NCBI GenBank assembly: GCA_030849065.1
Contig: JASAON010001520.1
Coordinates: 1 to 46,382 of the forward strand
DNA: 46,382 bases
Direction of reading: 5' to 3'
Origin: Jaenimonas drosophilae
Taxonomy: Eukaryota > Euglenozoa > Kinetoplastea > Trypanosomatida > Trypanosomatidae
A program made the position numbers and the translations under genes. This document shows positions 28,079-39,800 of the stretch, in pieces (position 1 is the stretch's first letter; the number at the start of each line of letters is the position of its first letter). The notes under the pieces are model-generated. The model was not told the origin of the DNA and searched no databases. It saw only the letters and a program-made list of their open reading frames with translations.

Positions 28079-31000
28079 ATGTTGACCACCACGGATGAGT
28101 GTGAGGCGACAGCGGTCTTTGCCCTATCAACGTTTAAGGTGTTGGTGCCCTTCTTTTCAAATGGTGTGCCACTGAGTTTTGCAGCGGCAGCCCCATCGTG
28201 CAGATTGGCAGCAGAGACCTATCGTGCGGAGGAGAACTCAACGTGGGTGGCAGGTCATGGACTCCACACACGCTCCGCTGGTGATCGCGAGAGCTTCAAC
28301 GTGTACGAGGCACGACGATGGAGGCGTGTTGGGGTGCAGATCGGCCCTCTCATTTCCACCTTTCATGATGCTACGGGCATCAATGGTATGGGTCGTGGAA
28401 GCACGAAGTTTGACCAGCCAGACACCGCGGAGCCGTGGAGCTCAAGCATTGCCACATTTCCTTCGCGGCCGTTGGAGGCTGGCGAGGCAGCGTCACGACG
28501 CAAGCTGGTACGCGGACGTGGTTTACCACAGAGCGGAAACATCATTCGAGATGAGTTCTACTGTGCTGATGATTTTCCTGCCTACCCACAAACAGAGGAT
28601 GTGGATGCAGCATTTGCTCAATGGAAACAGGAAAAGCAGCCGCCAGCATTCCTCGATGGTCATGGCGAGCAGCCTCTTGATGTGTGGAGCTGGACCTTAA
28701 CTGGTGAGCCCGATGTGGAGGGTGTTGGTATTGGCCAACGCCGGCGCCAGCTCTTCTTTTACGGAGGACGGAACCGTCGCACCGTATATCTCTGGATGGA
28801 TGGGGCATCTGTAGCTCCTAACGCGCATGACGGCTCTAACAACTACCATGATGATTTGCAGAAGCTGCTAGACCTCACACGTTGGTGGTTTGTTCGCCCG
28901 CCCGTGTCTAGCATGAAGTACATGAATGAGCTCTACGCTGAGAAAACAGGTCTCACTCTTCCTAGCCCAGCTGCACTCTATCTTCACTTATATGGTTCCG
29001 ATGCGACAGCCATTCCTCGTGTGTGTAGTGCCTTCCTTCGTGCAGAAGGTGAGTCAGCTGAGAAGGCCGCCAGCCAACACACCTGCGCTGGGCGAACGAA
29101 GCACAAGGATGATCTGCTTGATGCCCTCTTTTCATCTTCCCACGTACAAAGCAACTCCACCGCTCTTATTCCTCTCAATGCAGATGGCAGTCTTGTGCCG
29201 GCTGCATCATCTGCGAGAAGGGGAGCTGGCACACCCGCTCTCAAAAAGGTGGAGTTGCTGCCCGTGTTGGAGGGGCTGTTTCTCGTGAGCCATCCACCTC
29301 TGACGATGCAGCTGAAGGTGGGTGCACCGCACGATATTCCGCGCATCACCAACGGTGAAGCTACCACTGCTTCAGAAGAGGAGCTTGATCCTCGTCTTGC
29401 AGATGTGTTGGATTCAGCTCCAGCGAGCAGCAGTGGACCAGTGGTTGTGTTGAGGCAGAGTGACGTTGGCCATTTGGCAATCCTCAAAATGAGCGGGGTG
29501 GATGTGGATGATGATGGCCTTCGGCGTTTTCTCGGTGTCGATGCCAGCGCAAGAGATGCCATTAATCGTACCGTAGCAGTCCAGATGCCCTTTCTCGAGT
29601 TGCTGGATGTGAGCTTCAACATCAATCTACGGCACTTTGCTCTTGTGGATGCCCACTCCATCACTTCTCTACCACCAACTTCTAGTTGGGCCATGGACTT
29701 CTATCGCCGCCTCACGGTGCTCAACCTCCAGTGCACCTCCATCACATCCGAGGATGCTGGGGTTCTTGCTCAGGCTTGCCCAAACCTGTGTTGGCTCAAT
29801 GTCGCGTGTTGCCAGTACCTGCAAGACCTTTCACCATTAGCAACGCTGGAAAAGCTGTACTATCTCGATGCACATGGAACCGCAGTGGATAATAAGGGCA
29901 TTGCCAATCTCTGGGAGTGCAAGTCATTGGAGGACCTCAACCTGTCTGGGTGTCAGCTCCTCAACGACCTCACACCTCTTTCGCGCATCTCCACTCTACG
30001 ACGATTGGATGTTCGTGATGTTCTGATCCGCGATGGACTGCAATCGCTCGAGCACTGCCAGCGCCTGCAGCAGCTCCTTCTTGCCTTTACCGCCCTGTCT
30101 CATGAAAAAATGATTTACACACAACCTACGTTGCTCATGAGCCCAGTGTTCTCCCACATGGGTGCACTGCGTGTGTTGTTTCTCGTGGATACACCCTTGT
30201 TGAGCAACGATTCACTTGCTTCTCTCGCCCAAGCACGTGCCCCGATTGAGGATCTTCAGCTCCGACGTGTGCCCAACCTCACCTGCCTCGACGCGCTCAT
30301 GGCCCTTGATAGCCTGCGTGTGTTGGGCATTCAGGGTGCAGAGGCCTTAACTGTTGAGGGTATCAGCTCCATTGGAGAGCTTTGCTCCCTTCGTGAGCTG
30401 AAGCTACGGGAGTGCCCACTCCTCAATGACTTCCGTGTGGTGGCCCAAGCACCACGTTTGAGAGTGGCCGATATCTCCTTCAATGATCCTGAACTCAACG
30501 ACAAGATGCTCGAGAGCGTTGGCCGAGCTGGGGCTGAAAGTGGCCTGCAGCAACTCCGTCTTGCGGGCTATAAGAAGCTACGCAACATTAGCGCATTGGC
30601 TCACTTGCCATCTTTGGAGGTCTTGGATGTAAGCGGGTGCTCCTCCATCACCATGACGGGCATCTCAGCATTTTCACAGTCGGCCACTCTCGTCGCCCTG
30701 ACGCTACGTGGTTGCTGCCTCACTCCACCTGTTATTTATCGAAAGGATGCTCACGTGGCGCTGAGTGCCATGGTGCATCTACGAGAGCTCGACCTTAGCC
30801 ACACGGGCATCACCGACGCCACCCTTCGTCAACTCACGCAGGAGGCAAAACAGCTGGAGATGCTCAACCTCTCCAGCTGCACTGGGCTACGCTATGAAAG
30901 CTGCGCTTATCAGATGGAGTCGCTGCGTGTGTTGCACATGAGGAATCATCCCAACCTCACCGTGGATCTTTTGCGGCAGTTCTTCCGCCTCAAGAGAGAT

Positions 31001-31543
31001 GCCCCAGCACGAGTTGGCAACCCAACAGCGGTGACCTTCCCGATGCTCGAGACGGTGGATGTGAGCCACTGCTCCATGATCAACAGCTTGGAGCCGTTCT
31101 GCTCTCTCCAACGTCTGAGGCATTTGGAGATGGAGCACACCACCGTGATAGCAAAGCATCTTCACTTTGTACACCAAATTCCTACGCTACTCTCCTTGAA
31201 CCTTGCTTCGGTGGAGAGTCTTGACAGCAATGTGTGGCCAATCTTTAGCCATCCTGCGCTTCTGCGTATTGACCTACGATCTTCAGTGCTTAGCTCATGC
31301 GAGGATGCAAGCCTCCCTGCTGATGTACTCGCCAACACTAGCCCCCTACGTGAGCTCATTGTGAGTGGTGCAGCTGCACTAGAGGCGTTGTTGCCGATTC
31401 TCTCACAACCAGCCACAGCAGCACTTCGCTACTTGATGCTGCTGGTGGTTGAAAGCACCTCTACGAAGGATGTTGAGCTGTGTGAGGTGTTGATGCACAC
31501 CATTCGTTCTGCGAGGCCCCTCCTCTCCACGCGCTATTTGTGA
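28079..31543 (+). CDS. Large leucine-rich repeat protein
   Basis: 1154 residues from ATG 28079 (MLTTTDECEATAVF). Residues 1 to about 500 form a non-repetitive region I cannot assign. Residues about 505-1120 are a long series of 22-26 residue leucine-rich repeats with the consensus LxxLxLxxCxxLxDxxxLxxL, for example LEDLNLSGCQLLNDLTPLSR and LEVLDVSGCSSITMTGIS. The frequent Cys at the end of the conserved strand places them in the cysteine-containing LRR subfamily, common in F-box and kinetoplastid LRR proteins. No signal peptide or membrane span is seen. LRR solenoids bind protein partners, so a cytosolic scaffold is likely; no F-box is evident. Confidence 0.88.
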   Translation: MLTTTDECEATAVFALSTFKVLVPFFSNGVPLSFAAAAPSCRLAAETYRAEENSTWVAGHGLHTRSAGDRESFNVYEARRWRRVGVQIGPLISTFHDATGINGMGRGSTKFDQPDTAEPWSSSIATFPSRPLEAGEAASRRKLVRGRGLPQSGNIIRDEFYCADDFPAYPQTEDVDAAFAQWKQEKQPPAFLDGHGEQPLDVWSWTLTGEPDVEGVGIGQRRRQLFFYGGRNRRTVYLWMDGASVAPNAHDGSNNYHDDLQKLLDLTRWWFVRPPVSSMKYMNELYAEKTGLTLPSPAALYLHLYGSDATAIPRVCSAFLRAEGESAEKAASQHTCAGRTKHKDDLLDALFSSSHVQSNSTALIPLNADGSLVPAASSARRGAGTPALKKVELLPVLEGLFLVSHPPLTMQLKVGAPHDIPRITNGEATTASEEELDPRLADVLDSAPASSSGPVVVLRQSDVGHLAILKMSGVDVDDDGLRRFLGVDASARDAINRTVAVQMPFLELLDVSFNINLRHFALVDAHSITSLPPTSSWAMDFYRRLTVLNLQCTSITSEDAGVLAQACPNLCWLNVACCQYLQDLSPLATLEKLYYLDAHGTAVDNKGIANLWECKSLEDLNLSGCQLLNDLTPLSRISTLRRLDVRDVLIRDGLQSLEHCQRLQQLLLAFTALSHEKMIYTQPTLLMSPVFSHMGALRVLFLVDTPLLSNDSLASLAQARAPIEDLQLRRVPNLTCLDALMALDSLRVLGIQGAEALTVEGISSIGELCSLRELKLRECPLLNDFRVVAQAPRLRVADISFNDPELNDKMLESVGRAGAESGLQQLRLAGYKKLRNISALAHLPSLEVLDVSGCSSITMTGISAFSQSATLVALTLRGCCLTPPVIYRKDAHVALSAMVHLRELDLSHTGITDATLRQLTQEAKQLEMLNLSSCTGLRYESCAYQMESLRVLHMRNHPNLTVDLLRQFFRLKRDAPARVGNPTAVTFPMLETVDVSHCSMINSLEPFCSLQRLRHLEMEHTTVIAKHLHFVHQIPTLLSLNLASVESLDSNVWPIFSHPALLRIDLRSSVLSSCEDASLPADVLANTSPLRELIVSGAAALEALLPILSQPATAALRYLMLLVVESTSTKDVELCEVLMHTIRSARPLLSTRYL

Positions 31544-31976
31544 GTAAGCTGCACTGTGGGTTTCCTGCCACCCACACCTCACCTGTACTCGTATCAACAA
31601 CTCAACACAACACAACGCACACAATCCGAGTGTCTATCTAGTTTATACTGCACGTTCACCTTCACTCACCATTCTTCAATGTACACAAGTCATGCTACCC
31701 CTTTGCATCTGTGCTCGAACACCACCACTGACATGTACTCCCATGAAACATATTACATGTGTCTGTGTGTGGTTTCCTACAAACAACAGCTTTGATGAAG
31801 TGAGGAATGCTCTTCGCCATTCACTGATGGTGTTGGACACCAATTCCATGTGTAACATGTGCGTCTTCATTCATTTTTTCTTCTGACGTTTTTGTTGGCT
31901 GAGGTTCTTCTGTTCCTCAAGACTAAATCGCCACCACTGTAGATCATTTAGTTTACACCTACGTGTGCGCTTCAAT
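31544..31976 (+). other. Intergenic spacer
   Basis: C/A-rich then T-rich sequence with no supported gene. The 3' half (31866-31921) is the pyrimidine region for the protease gene. Confidence 0.45.
31866..31921 (+). promoter_or_regulatory. Candidate polypyrimidine tract and splice acceptor
   Basis: T/C-rich stretch with CATTTTTTCTTCTG and TTCTTCTGTTCCTC ends in AAG at 31919-31921. A second AG is at 31941-31942 (TGTAG). Both precede the ATG at 31977. Confidence 0.5.
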
Positions 31977-33818
31977 ATGTCGCATGCATCTTCGAAGTGT
32001 ATGTGGTTGATGCTTGTTGTGGTTGTGTGTTCAATTTTGGTTGATGCCCACGCACATGATGATGAGCACACACCACATCACCGTTGTGTGCATGATGAGT
32101 TGATGCAGCTCATGCGTGAGGAGCGTGGTAATGCTGCCCTTCCCTTGGTTCGGACGGGGGCCAATGTTGTGGGAGCTGCACTGGCAGACGGAGATACAGA
32201 GGCCAGCACGCATGAAAAGGTGTGGGCACCTATACGCATCAAGGTGTTTACCCCAGACTTACACCCAAGGCAAACCGGAGAGACAAGCTACTGCAGTGCG
32301 GCTGGGCAGACGCGCTCCGACTTCATCAACAGCCGAATGGTGTGTACCAAGGACGATATTCTCACAGATGAAAAGCGCCAAATCATTGAAGAACTTCTTG
32401 TGCCTGCTGCAGTACAGCTGCATCAGGAACGTTTACTTGTAGAGCCTACGGTAGGCCCCATTCACATCCCGTACATGTCATCCTCGTGGAGTGTGTGCGG
32501 TCACTACAACATTCCCAGGGTTCATGCAAGTGAAGGTGTGTTTGGCGCTGACTTCATTTTGTACATCTCTTCTGTACCTACGGATGTTGGCGTGGCTGCG
32601 TGGGCCATCACGTGCTTCAACTTCAACGGTGGTCGTCCCGCGGTTGCCGTGGCCAACATTAACCCGCGAAACGTTGGTGCAGATCGACGCACTATTCGCA
32701 CATTGGCACATGAGATTCTTCACGGTCTTGGCTTCTACTACACCACCTTCACATCCGATAAGATGGTTTCTATGGTGAGTGGTTTACGGGGTAGGCCTGG
32801 AGTGGTACCACTCATGACAACCCAGCCTGTTATTGAAGCCGCGCGTACCCACTTTCAGTGTGATGATATGATTGGGATGGAGCTGGAGAGTGATGGCGGT
32901 AGTGGTACGATGGGTTCTCACTGGAAGCGGCGAAACGCCAAGGATGAGTTGATGGCACCAGTGACCAACTACGGGGGTTTCTACACAGCCCTCACTATTG
33001 CTGCGATGGAGTCCTTCCCCTTCTACAAGGGCAACTACAGCAATGCTGAGACGATGAGCTGGGGCTACAATGCCGGATGCACGCTTTTAAATGAAAAGTG
33101 TGTGGAGAATGGTGTATCTCACTATCCATCCATGTTCTGTGCTGATAAGAGGAGTGATCGATGCAATAGCAATCGTTTCGGTCTTGGCTATTGCACGCTT
33201 GCCGACTTCACGAGTCCGTTGCCAAGCTACTACCGCTACTTTTCGAGCCCCATCACGGGCGGGAGTGCCATCTTGATGGAGTACTGCCCCATTGTGCAGA
33301 TGTACTCCAATGGAGGATGTGAAACTGGGAATGAGCGTGTGCTGCGTGGCTCTATACTCTCTTCCACCTCACGTTGCCTGGATGCTCCATCTGGTGTTGT
33401 GGTGTACCCGGGCTATCGGGTTGCTGCCCTGTGTGCAGAAGTGAAGTGCGATAATGCACAACATCAGTACTCGGTGCTCATCAAGGGCAGCACCACGTGG
33501 GTGAAGTGCCCTGTTGGTGGCGTGATTAGTCCATCATCGTTGAGTAAAGTCTTCGTCTATGGAGAGATAAGCTGCCCTCCCTTTAAGGAGGTCTGTCAGA
33601 ATAGTGGAACGGCTGACCGTGATGCGAGTAGCGCACGTAGCAACAGCCATTCACAACCTCCATCACCGACGAAGGAGGCCGATAGCAGTCCAACCACCAC
33701 ATCCTCTCCGGATTCTGTGGAAAAGCCAAGCATAGCTTCCAAGGTTTTGGCTGCCATTCTCTTGTGCGGGCTCTATATCGCCCTTTTGTTTCGTCTCTAC
33801 GTCCTTACGATGATGTAG
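31977..33818 (+). CDS. GP63: Leishmanolysin-like zinc metalloprotease (M8, GP63)
   Basis: 613 residues from ATG 31977. A signal peptide (about residues 9-27, MWLMLVVVVCSILVDAHA) is followed by the propeptide with the M8 cysteine switch at Cys37 (HRCVHDEL). The zinc site is HEILHGLGF (His245, Glu246, His249), with the third ligand His315 in SHWKRRNAKDELMAP and the Met-turn Met326. The Cys-rich C-terminal domain follows (YYRYFSSP, ILMEYCPIVQMYSNGGC). The family consists of secreted or surface proteases that cleave a wide range of proteins. The chain ends in a Ser/Pro/Thr-rich stalk and a hydrophobic segment (VLAAILLCGLYIALLFRLYV) with MM at the end. This suggests a transmembrane anchor, although a GPI signal cannot be excluded. 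All catalytic residues are present. Confidence 0.94.
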   Translation: MSHASSKCMWLMLVVVVCSILVDAHAHDDEHTPHHRCVHDELMQLMREERGNAALPLVRTGANVVGAALADGDTEASTHEKVWAPIRIKVFTPDLHPRQTGETSYCSAAGQTRSDFINSRMVCTKDDILTDEKRQIIEELLVPAAVQLHQERLLVEPTVGPIHIPYMSSSWSVCGHYNIPRVHASEGVFGADFILYISSVPTDVGVAAWAITCFNFNGGRPAVAVANINPRNVGADRRTIRTLAHEILHGLGFYYTTFTSDKMVSMVSGLRGRPGVVPLMTTQPVIEAARTHFQCDDMIGMELESDGGSGTMGSHWKRRNAKDELMAPVTNYGGFYTALTIAAMESFPFYKGNYSNAETMSWGYNAGCTLLNEKCVENGVSHYPSMFCADKRSDRCNSNRFGLGYCTLADFTSPLPSYYRYFSSPITGGSAILMEYCPIVQMYSNGGCETGNERVLRGSILSSTSRCLDAPSGVVVYPGYRVAALCAEVKCDNAQHQYSVLIKGSTTWVKCPVGGVISPSSLSKVFVYGEISCPPFKEVCQNSGTADRDASSARSNSHSQPPSPTKEADSSPTTTSSPDSVEKPSIASKVLAAILLCGLYIALLFRLYVLTMM

Positions 33819-34469
33819 TGAGACACTACTCACACATTGTAGTTTCTGTACTGATGAAGTGACGCAGATGTGTGTGGAATTGTGAAGGCTCATTTAGCGT
33901 TTTCCGTGCGACAGCAGATATTGTGATTGATGCTGATGAGTGTGGAGGCATCGTTTTTTTTTTTTGCACGTCATGAACAAAAAAAAAATCGGTGTTATAT
34001 CGCATCTTGACTCTTTGCTTGTTTGGACCTCCATAGCAGCATGAATATAGTGCCTATGACAACTCTCTTCTGTTGGTTGGTTGAAGCTCCCTCGCAGTAT
34101 GTGTTTGAGCCTTGAAGAAAGACACAACGCTCTTGTCGTTCATATTGCGTTTGTGTGTGAGGCCGCTGCGTGCGTTGTTTCTGTTTGTGTGTTATGAGAG
34201 ATGCACCAAGAATAGGAAAACAACCGCCTGTGATGATCTTCACTATAGGGATGATGAATATGGCGTCCTATGTTGTTATGGTTCTTTCTTCTTCCCATCA
34301 TCAATTGTGCTGTTTATTTTGAAGTATCACACAACATACAGCACACGTGGAAGCCACTTGCATTCACGTAGTTTGTTTTATTCGTCCAGCACATTCACTG
34401 GAGTGTGGTTGGCGTGAGGGATTCATCATTTCCCTACACTAGTTGCACGTACATTCATCCATCACTCCG
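33819..34469 (+). other. Intergenic spacer
   Basis: Contains T and A homopolymer runs near 33954-33989, a T/C-rich stretch at 34281-34320 and a second one ending in CCAG at 34389. No gene is supported. Confidence 0.45.
34370..34389 (+). promoter_or_regulatory. Candidate splice acceptor
   Basis: TTTGTTTTATTCGTCCAG ends with AG at 34388-34389, 80 bases before the ATG at 34470. Confidence 0.45.
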
Positions 34470-35723
34470 ATGCCCAGTGCTGCCGTACTTGCTGGTATCT
34501 GTATCGGCACCGGATTTGGTGTGGGCGTTGGCGTTGCCCTCAGTGTATTCTTCTTGTTCTACTGCGGCTGCTGGACCTGCCCGGATGATTCCTTGGAGGA
34601 GGAGCTGGAGTTTCGGGGTATCCCGTTGAACTCATGTGTGCCGGAGCTCTCGGAGGAGCAGCGGCAGATACGTGACAAGGCCCTCGGCCGCTATCGCCGT
34701 CATATGGAGCGGGAGGAGATTCGCCAACAACGGCGTGAGGCCCGCACGCGTCGCGACCAACTGCGCGCGGAGGGATTAGATTTGGATGATGATGTTGCAT
34801 CACGTGAAGGTGAGCGCTATGATACAGCCAGCATTGCCTCCACCGCCACCTCCCACCTCAACAGCACCGTTGTTTATGGCCATGGCAATTATGAGCATCC
34901 GCCGTCCATGTACGCCGACACACGCACTAACTCACGTGCCGGAACACGTCGCAACAGCCTCTCGGAGAGTGTGGGGGGCCACAGCACAAGCAGCAGAGGC
35001 AGTCGTGGCACCATGGCCAGTATTCGTGGCTTTTTTAGGCACAACAACCGTCGAACGAAGGCCAAACGCCGCCATCGCCGTGAAGATCCGAACCGTTCAA
35101 TGGAGATTTTTCAGCAGTGGGCCACCGGATCCTCGAGCAGCTTGAGCTCTTCCTCCCTCTCTGGTCATCGTCGTGCTGAACATCACGAAGATGGGCACCG
35201 CAGCAGCATCGCGAGCAGCTTACCACGACCACCCGACGATGTGATGATGGCTGGCATGCACCTTGGCAGCCATCACCCATCACTTCCGTCGTCTATGCCT
35301 CTTCACACCACGGGCAGCCTGAGTGAGCCACCGATGCACTTGCCGGTGCTGCTTCACCCTGAGCGCTCCTTGGCTTCTACACGTCGCTCCTTGATGAGCA
35401 GCAACGACACACACACAAGACGTGCTGGAGTGGCAGTGGTGGAGCTGGAGCCACCCCACGATGATGGGGGCATGCGTACCCCAGACTCCTGCCCGCTCTC
35501 TCCTTCGATGGGGGCAGCCCGACCAACCACGGTTGAAGAAGATTGGCGCAAGAAGAAGTGGACCGGACGTGATGTTGAGAACAATGTCGCCATGAGTGGT
35601 TTCTTCGCCACAACGCAATCGCTTCCCATGGCTCCACACTTATCTCCCCCACGTTCTCCTTCGCTGCCTCCATCAGCCACCACCACATCACAACCACAAC
35701 CACAACCACCATCACAGCCATGA
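34470..35723 (+). CDS. Membrane-anchored disordered protein with Gly-rich span
   Basis: 417 residues from ATG 34470; the upstream in-frame reading begins at TTG 34443. Residues about 4-30 are a single hydrophobic span packed with Gly (GICIGTGFGVGVGVAL), which could allow helix-helix packing. A juxtamembrane Cys cluster follows (YCGCWTC), possibly palmitoylated. Residues about 55-110 are a highly charged helix, probably coiled coil (RQIRDKALGRYRRHMEREEI). The remainder is Ser/His/Arg/Pro-rich and disordered, ending in a Gln-Pro run. The N-terminal span could act as a signal anchor, leaving the long tail in the cytosol. No family recognised. Confidence 0.75.
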   Translation: MPSAAVLAGICIGTGFGVGVGVALSVFFLFYCGCWTCPDDSLEEELEFRGIPLNSCVPELSEEQRQIRDKALGRYRRHMEREEIRQQRREARTRRDQLRAEGLDLDDDVASREGERYDTASIASTATSHLNSTVVYGHGNYEHPPSMYADTRTNSRAGTRRNSLSESVGGHSTSSRGSRGTMASIRGFFRHNNRRTKAKRRHRREDPNRSMEIFQQWATGSSSSLSSSSLSGHRRAEHHEDGHRSSIASSLPRPPDDVMMAGMHLGSHHPSLPSSMPLHTTGSLSEPPMHLPVLLHPERSLASTRRSLMSSNDTHTRRAGVAVVELEPPHDDGGMRTPDSCPLSPSMGAARPTTVEEDWRKKKWTGRDVENNVAMSGFFATTQSLPMAPHLSPPRSPSLPPSATTTSQPQPQPPSQP

Positions 35724-36864
35724 TGTGATAAATATCCTGTGTCTATGTTCGTGTTGAGGTCTTGTGCCTCCAGTGATACTTTGTGCATTTTTTTTCTTTG
35801 GATGGCTGAACCCGAAGATGGTGCCGAGAACCAGCACAAGTGATGTCGAGATCGTGATGAAACGCAAGATCTCCACCTCGCTATTCATGAATCATCATCA
35901 TCATCACGTTCCTCCTTCTTCTGCCATCGCTCGCTCTCCTCCTTCGAGCGATATCCGCGCCCCAGCAATACCATATCCCATATTGCATTGCTGATGCTGT
36001 TCTTTAGTTGTTGTCGTGGGTGTGTGTTGTGATGGTTGCTGGATGATTGTTTTCCTGTTGTGTAGATGGATAACCTCATTCTTGTTGGTTCTGATTGTAT
36101 GTGCTTCCTGTTGTGTTCGAGCTGCGTATAGGCAGTGGTCCATGCGTTTTATGTGGATGATGTAGCTCTACGACCTCGCCTGACTGTTGTGCGCGTTCAT
36201 CATCTGCCCATGGATATTTGATGAGAGTGAGGAGTGAAACGGGAGAACTCTGATTACATCAGTCGTGATGCATGTTTGTCGGTGCTGGATGGGATGAGGT
36301 GGAGGTGTAGAAGAATTTTTTTTTTGGTTGTTGTTGTTGCTGTTTTCACTCTACTTTTTGCCATTATGGCTGGCGAACATGGGTGCTCCACTTCCAGTGC
36401 TGCCGCTCTCTGCCCCACGCATGCATCTTGGTCGATGCTTATGCTTCGTGTGTGTGCTGTGAGGATTGTGGGGGGCAACGCACGTCGGCCACCTCATTCG
36501 TCATGGCATCGTTGTCGCTGTTGATGTTTGGATGACTCTCCATCGGTGTTGAGCTCACCCCCATACATGCACATCATTACGGTTGCTCACGAAAGTACTT
36601 TTCATCTTCTTTGCGTCATTTTCTTCGTTTGTTAGTCCTGCGTCGTGTGCGCCACGAATGCATCATCTCGCACACGTGTTCCTACCTCTCCTACAACACA
36701 ACGTCAAGCCATCTACAACCAGGCGAGGTATCTCTCCACAAACATATTCTCCGCCGCACGAACACGTGTGGGCCGTTTGGAGGCGGAAGGTTTTAGACGA
36801 GTAAGTGGCTTGACCTCATCTTTCACACACATAGAAGAGGCGAGATTGGAGGAGTAGGAGGACG
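35724..36864 (+). other. Intergenic spacer
   Basis: 1.1 kb with no convincing gene. A frame with a hydrophobic stretch around an ATG at 36294 spans a T/TTG-rich run that looks more like a processing signal than coding sequence. The likely acceptor for the giant gene is at 36635; several short upstream ATGs follow it in the leader. Confidence 0.4.
36599..36635 (+). promoter_or_regulatory. Candidate polypyrimidine tract and splice acceptor
   Basis: A T/C-rich run ends in GTTAG at 36631-36635, about 230 bases before the ATG at 36865. This is a longer leader than its neighbours. Confidence 0.5.
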
Positions 36865-39800
36865 ATGCAGCCGTTTAGACGACCGCTGCAACGACCCTCC
36901 ACAAGCACTCCACGTGATGATCATGACGATGCTTCTGCCACACATGATGCCAACACCAACCATGCCTCCAAGACCCTCACCGTTGATACAGGTACTCTTA
37001 GTCCTTTGTGCAGCTCCACAGAGGAGGCTTTTACGCCTGCGCCGATGAGCTCCGCTGTTTCATCGTTGAGATCGCCGCGAGAAGGAACACTACCCTATGA
37101 TGGCAGCGGATCACCATCTCGGGCCTCCATAAACACACCAATCACTAACCGCACTAACGCCAACACCACCATTCATAGCAGCAGCTGCAACTCCGTGCAT
37201 GAGGAAGAACAGCCACCTCAACGGAGTAGCGGCAATGATAGCAGTGAGGAAGGAGGAGTACGAATGAGTGCGCGAGAGCGTGTGGTGAAGGTGTCAGAGG
37301 AGGTTGTACGTCTTGCCTCTCCACCGCCACAAGGAAAGGGAGCAAAGAAAAAGAAGGGTCAGGCACCATCATCATCAGCATCATCCTCACGATCTTCATC
37401 AAGTGCACGTCCGGTGGCCAACAAGTCCAAGACAACACCCCCACGTACCACATCACCTCGTGGAGCACGTGCCCCAACCACCAAAACAAGCAAGAGCATC
37501 ACACCGATATTATCATCTCGACCAAACTCTGCATCTCCCGTGGATGTTGCAGATGTCCAGGCGTTAATCACAAACGGCCTCTCTGGTCAACGACCTCCAC
37601 GAGGGCGTCGGCCACCACTGCACGCATCAGCCAGCAACAACTCAGATCAGAAGGAACCTGCTGCAGTATCGTCGCCCACGCGATGCGAGGTGGAAAATGA
37701 TGTTGGTGCGTGGATGGAGAGCTCCACAGACGCGACGAGAGATCGTCAATCGCTGGAGGCGTTGCGAGAACAGCTAGCGAGTGGCCTACGCCTCTCATCA
37801 TCATCTTCGTCTTCTGGAAGTGTTCGTGGCCGACGTGCTGCGGTGCCGCACTACGCCGTTGCAACGAATGAGGCAGCAGTGGGCCGTCTTCGTGCCGTGG
37901 ATGTGTTGGCCTCATCCACGACCAACTCCGCCGCTGCCAGCATCACAACCGCTCCGCCACAGAGGGATGCAGCTGCCGATGCCACGCACAACAACAGCGA
38001 TGAGCATCATGATGATGGAATACGGAGCTCATCTCCACCTAGTCTAGCGGCATCGGATCACAACGCCGTGAGTGCTCCATCCATGATGGAAGCACCAACT
38101 CCTCCTCAGCAACCCCCTCTTGTGCCGGCAGATGTTCGGTTGGCGAATGATGTTGATGGGCAAGGTCCGTTGGGGCGGCAAACAACACCACCTTTTGGCA
38201 CCTCTGCCGACCGACTCGGCATCTCCATGAGCTCATCCGGGACGGAGTTGTTGGCGTCTGAGCACATTCTCCCACACTCTGGGAGTGATATTCTGGCATC
38301 CTTCAACACCCTTCACTCGACCGTGCATCCGCCCGACGATGCTGTGGTTGTTGTGCCGTCCACGGCAACCTTTGCTACTTCATCTCCTCCGAGGATGGAT
38401 GAGCTCGATGGCAGTGTTGGTGGCCGGAGGCATCATCCGCCACCGATGGACTCACAACGCAAAACCTCCAACCACCATCAACACGATGATCCCTACGCGC
38501 GCGCCGTGCAGCAACACTTGGATGAGAACGACCAACAGCGTTTTCGGCCCAAGGGTTCATGTGATAGTGAGCTGGTCAGTGCCACACTGCGACCTCAATC
38601 TGTGTTGGAGATGGATGGAGGTGCTGCCACAACAAGTAGCAGGCCAACATCATCGTTGGTTCCCACCACCTCCACCATAACACTGCATGGATCGAACAAG
38701 ACGAGCTCATCTTCATCACCTAAAGCCACGGCAAAAACCGCCACATCATCTCCTGATGTTGTTGTGAATGCACAAAGTGGTACCCCACATCAACATGGTA
38801 GCAGCTCATCGTTTCACGACGATGATGCATCCAACACAATGGCCGGGCGCGAGAAGAAGCATGACCGATCATCATTATCCGCAATGGACGCAGCATCTTC
38901 TTCTACTCCATCACCTCCGTTGCTTCCCAATGACGCGGTTCATGCAGAGGATGTTGATGCATCTACACACCAACAGCCACCCACACATCGTGGCTTGCAA
39001 GCAGCGTTGTTGGCCAATCGCGATCCTCATCTTCGCACGCAACGCCAGGAGCTCTCACCACATGGCGATGATGTTGTTGGCGCTGCACCCATCCACATCC
39101 GAGACAACAACAGCAACAAGGAAGATGAAGAAAACATGCTGGTAGTGTACCCGCACAGCAACAAGGTTGGCCTTCATCATCGCAACACAAGCAAACCAAC
39201 GCAGTTCCGCAGTGCTTCGGTGGATGTAGCAAAGGCTTCATCAGCCCGTCGTCACCACATGGACGCAGCACAGACAACATCACCACACGATGCTCATAAC
39301 CCACGTGCATCATCGGCCCCATCATCCCCACTACGCCGGAGGAACACACCAACTCCTCTCGCTGAATCTCGCTATAGTGGCATCGCTGAATCGCCGTCAC
39401 TGAATTCTATAGAACTCACTACACAGAAGCGCAACACCGCCACCAACGTCAGCCACAACAACCACCACAACAACAACACGCACGTGCATGAACGTCCTGG
39501 TAGCAAAACGCGTGTATATGGAGCACGTCTGCCTGCCTACAAGGGTCCATCAGCATCTAGCCGATCACAAAAAGATCCCTCATCGACCGAGACAACACCA
39601 CCAACAAGCGCCAAGGATGCGCGCAGAGATGTTGTGCATGCAGATGCTGCACCTCGGCTAGATGGAGGTTCATCTGCTTCACAACATCAAGATGGTGTGC
39701 AGGAGAAGAAACATCCAGCACGATCACCTTCCACGATGGCCAACACACCTTTGGCTCCCTCTACATCAACCAAGAAAAAGACGATGAAGAATGCTAACAA

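Noticed and set aside
36294..36524. Open frame with a Val-rich hydrophobic stretch upstream of the giant gene
   Set aside because: The hydrophobic stretch is a reading of a T/TTG run that looks like a processing signal, and no acceptor precedes its ATG.
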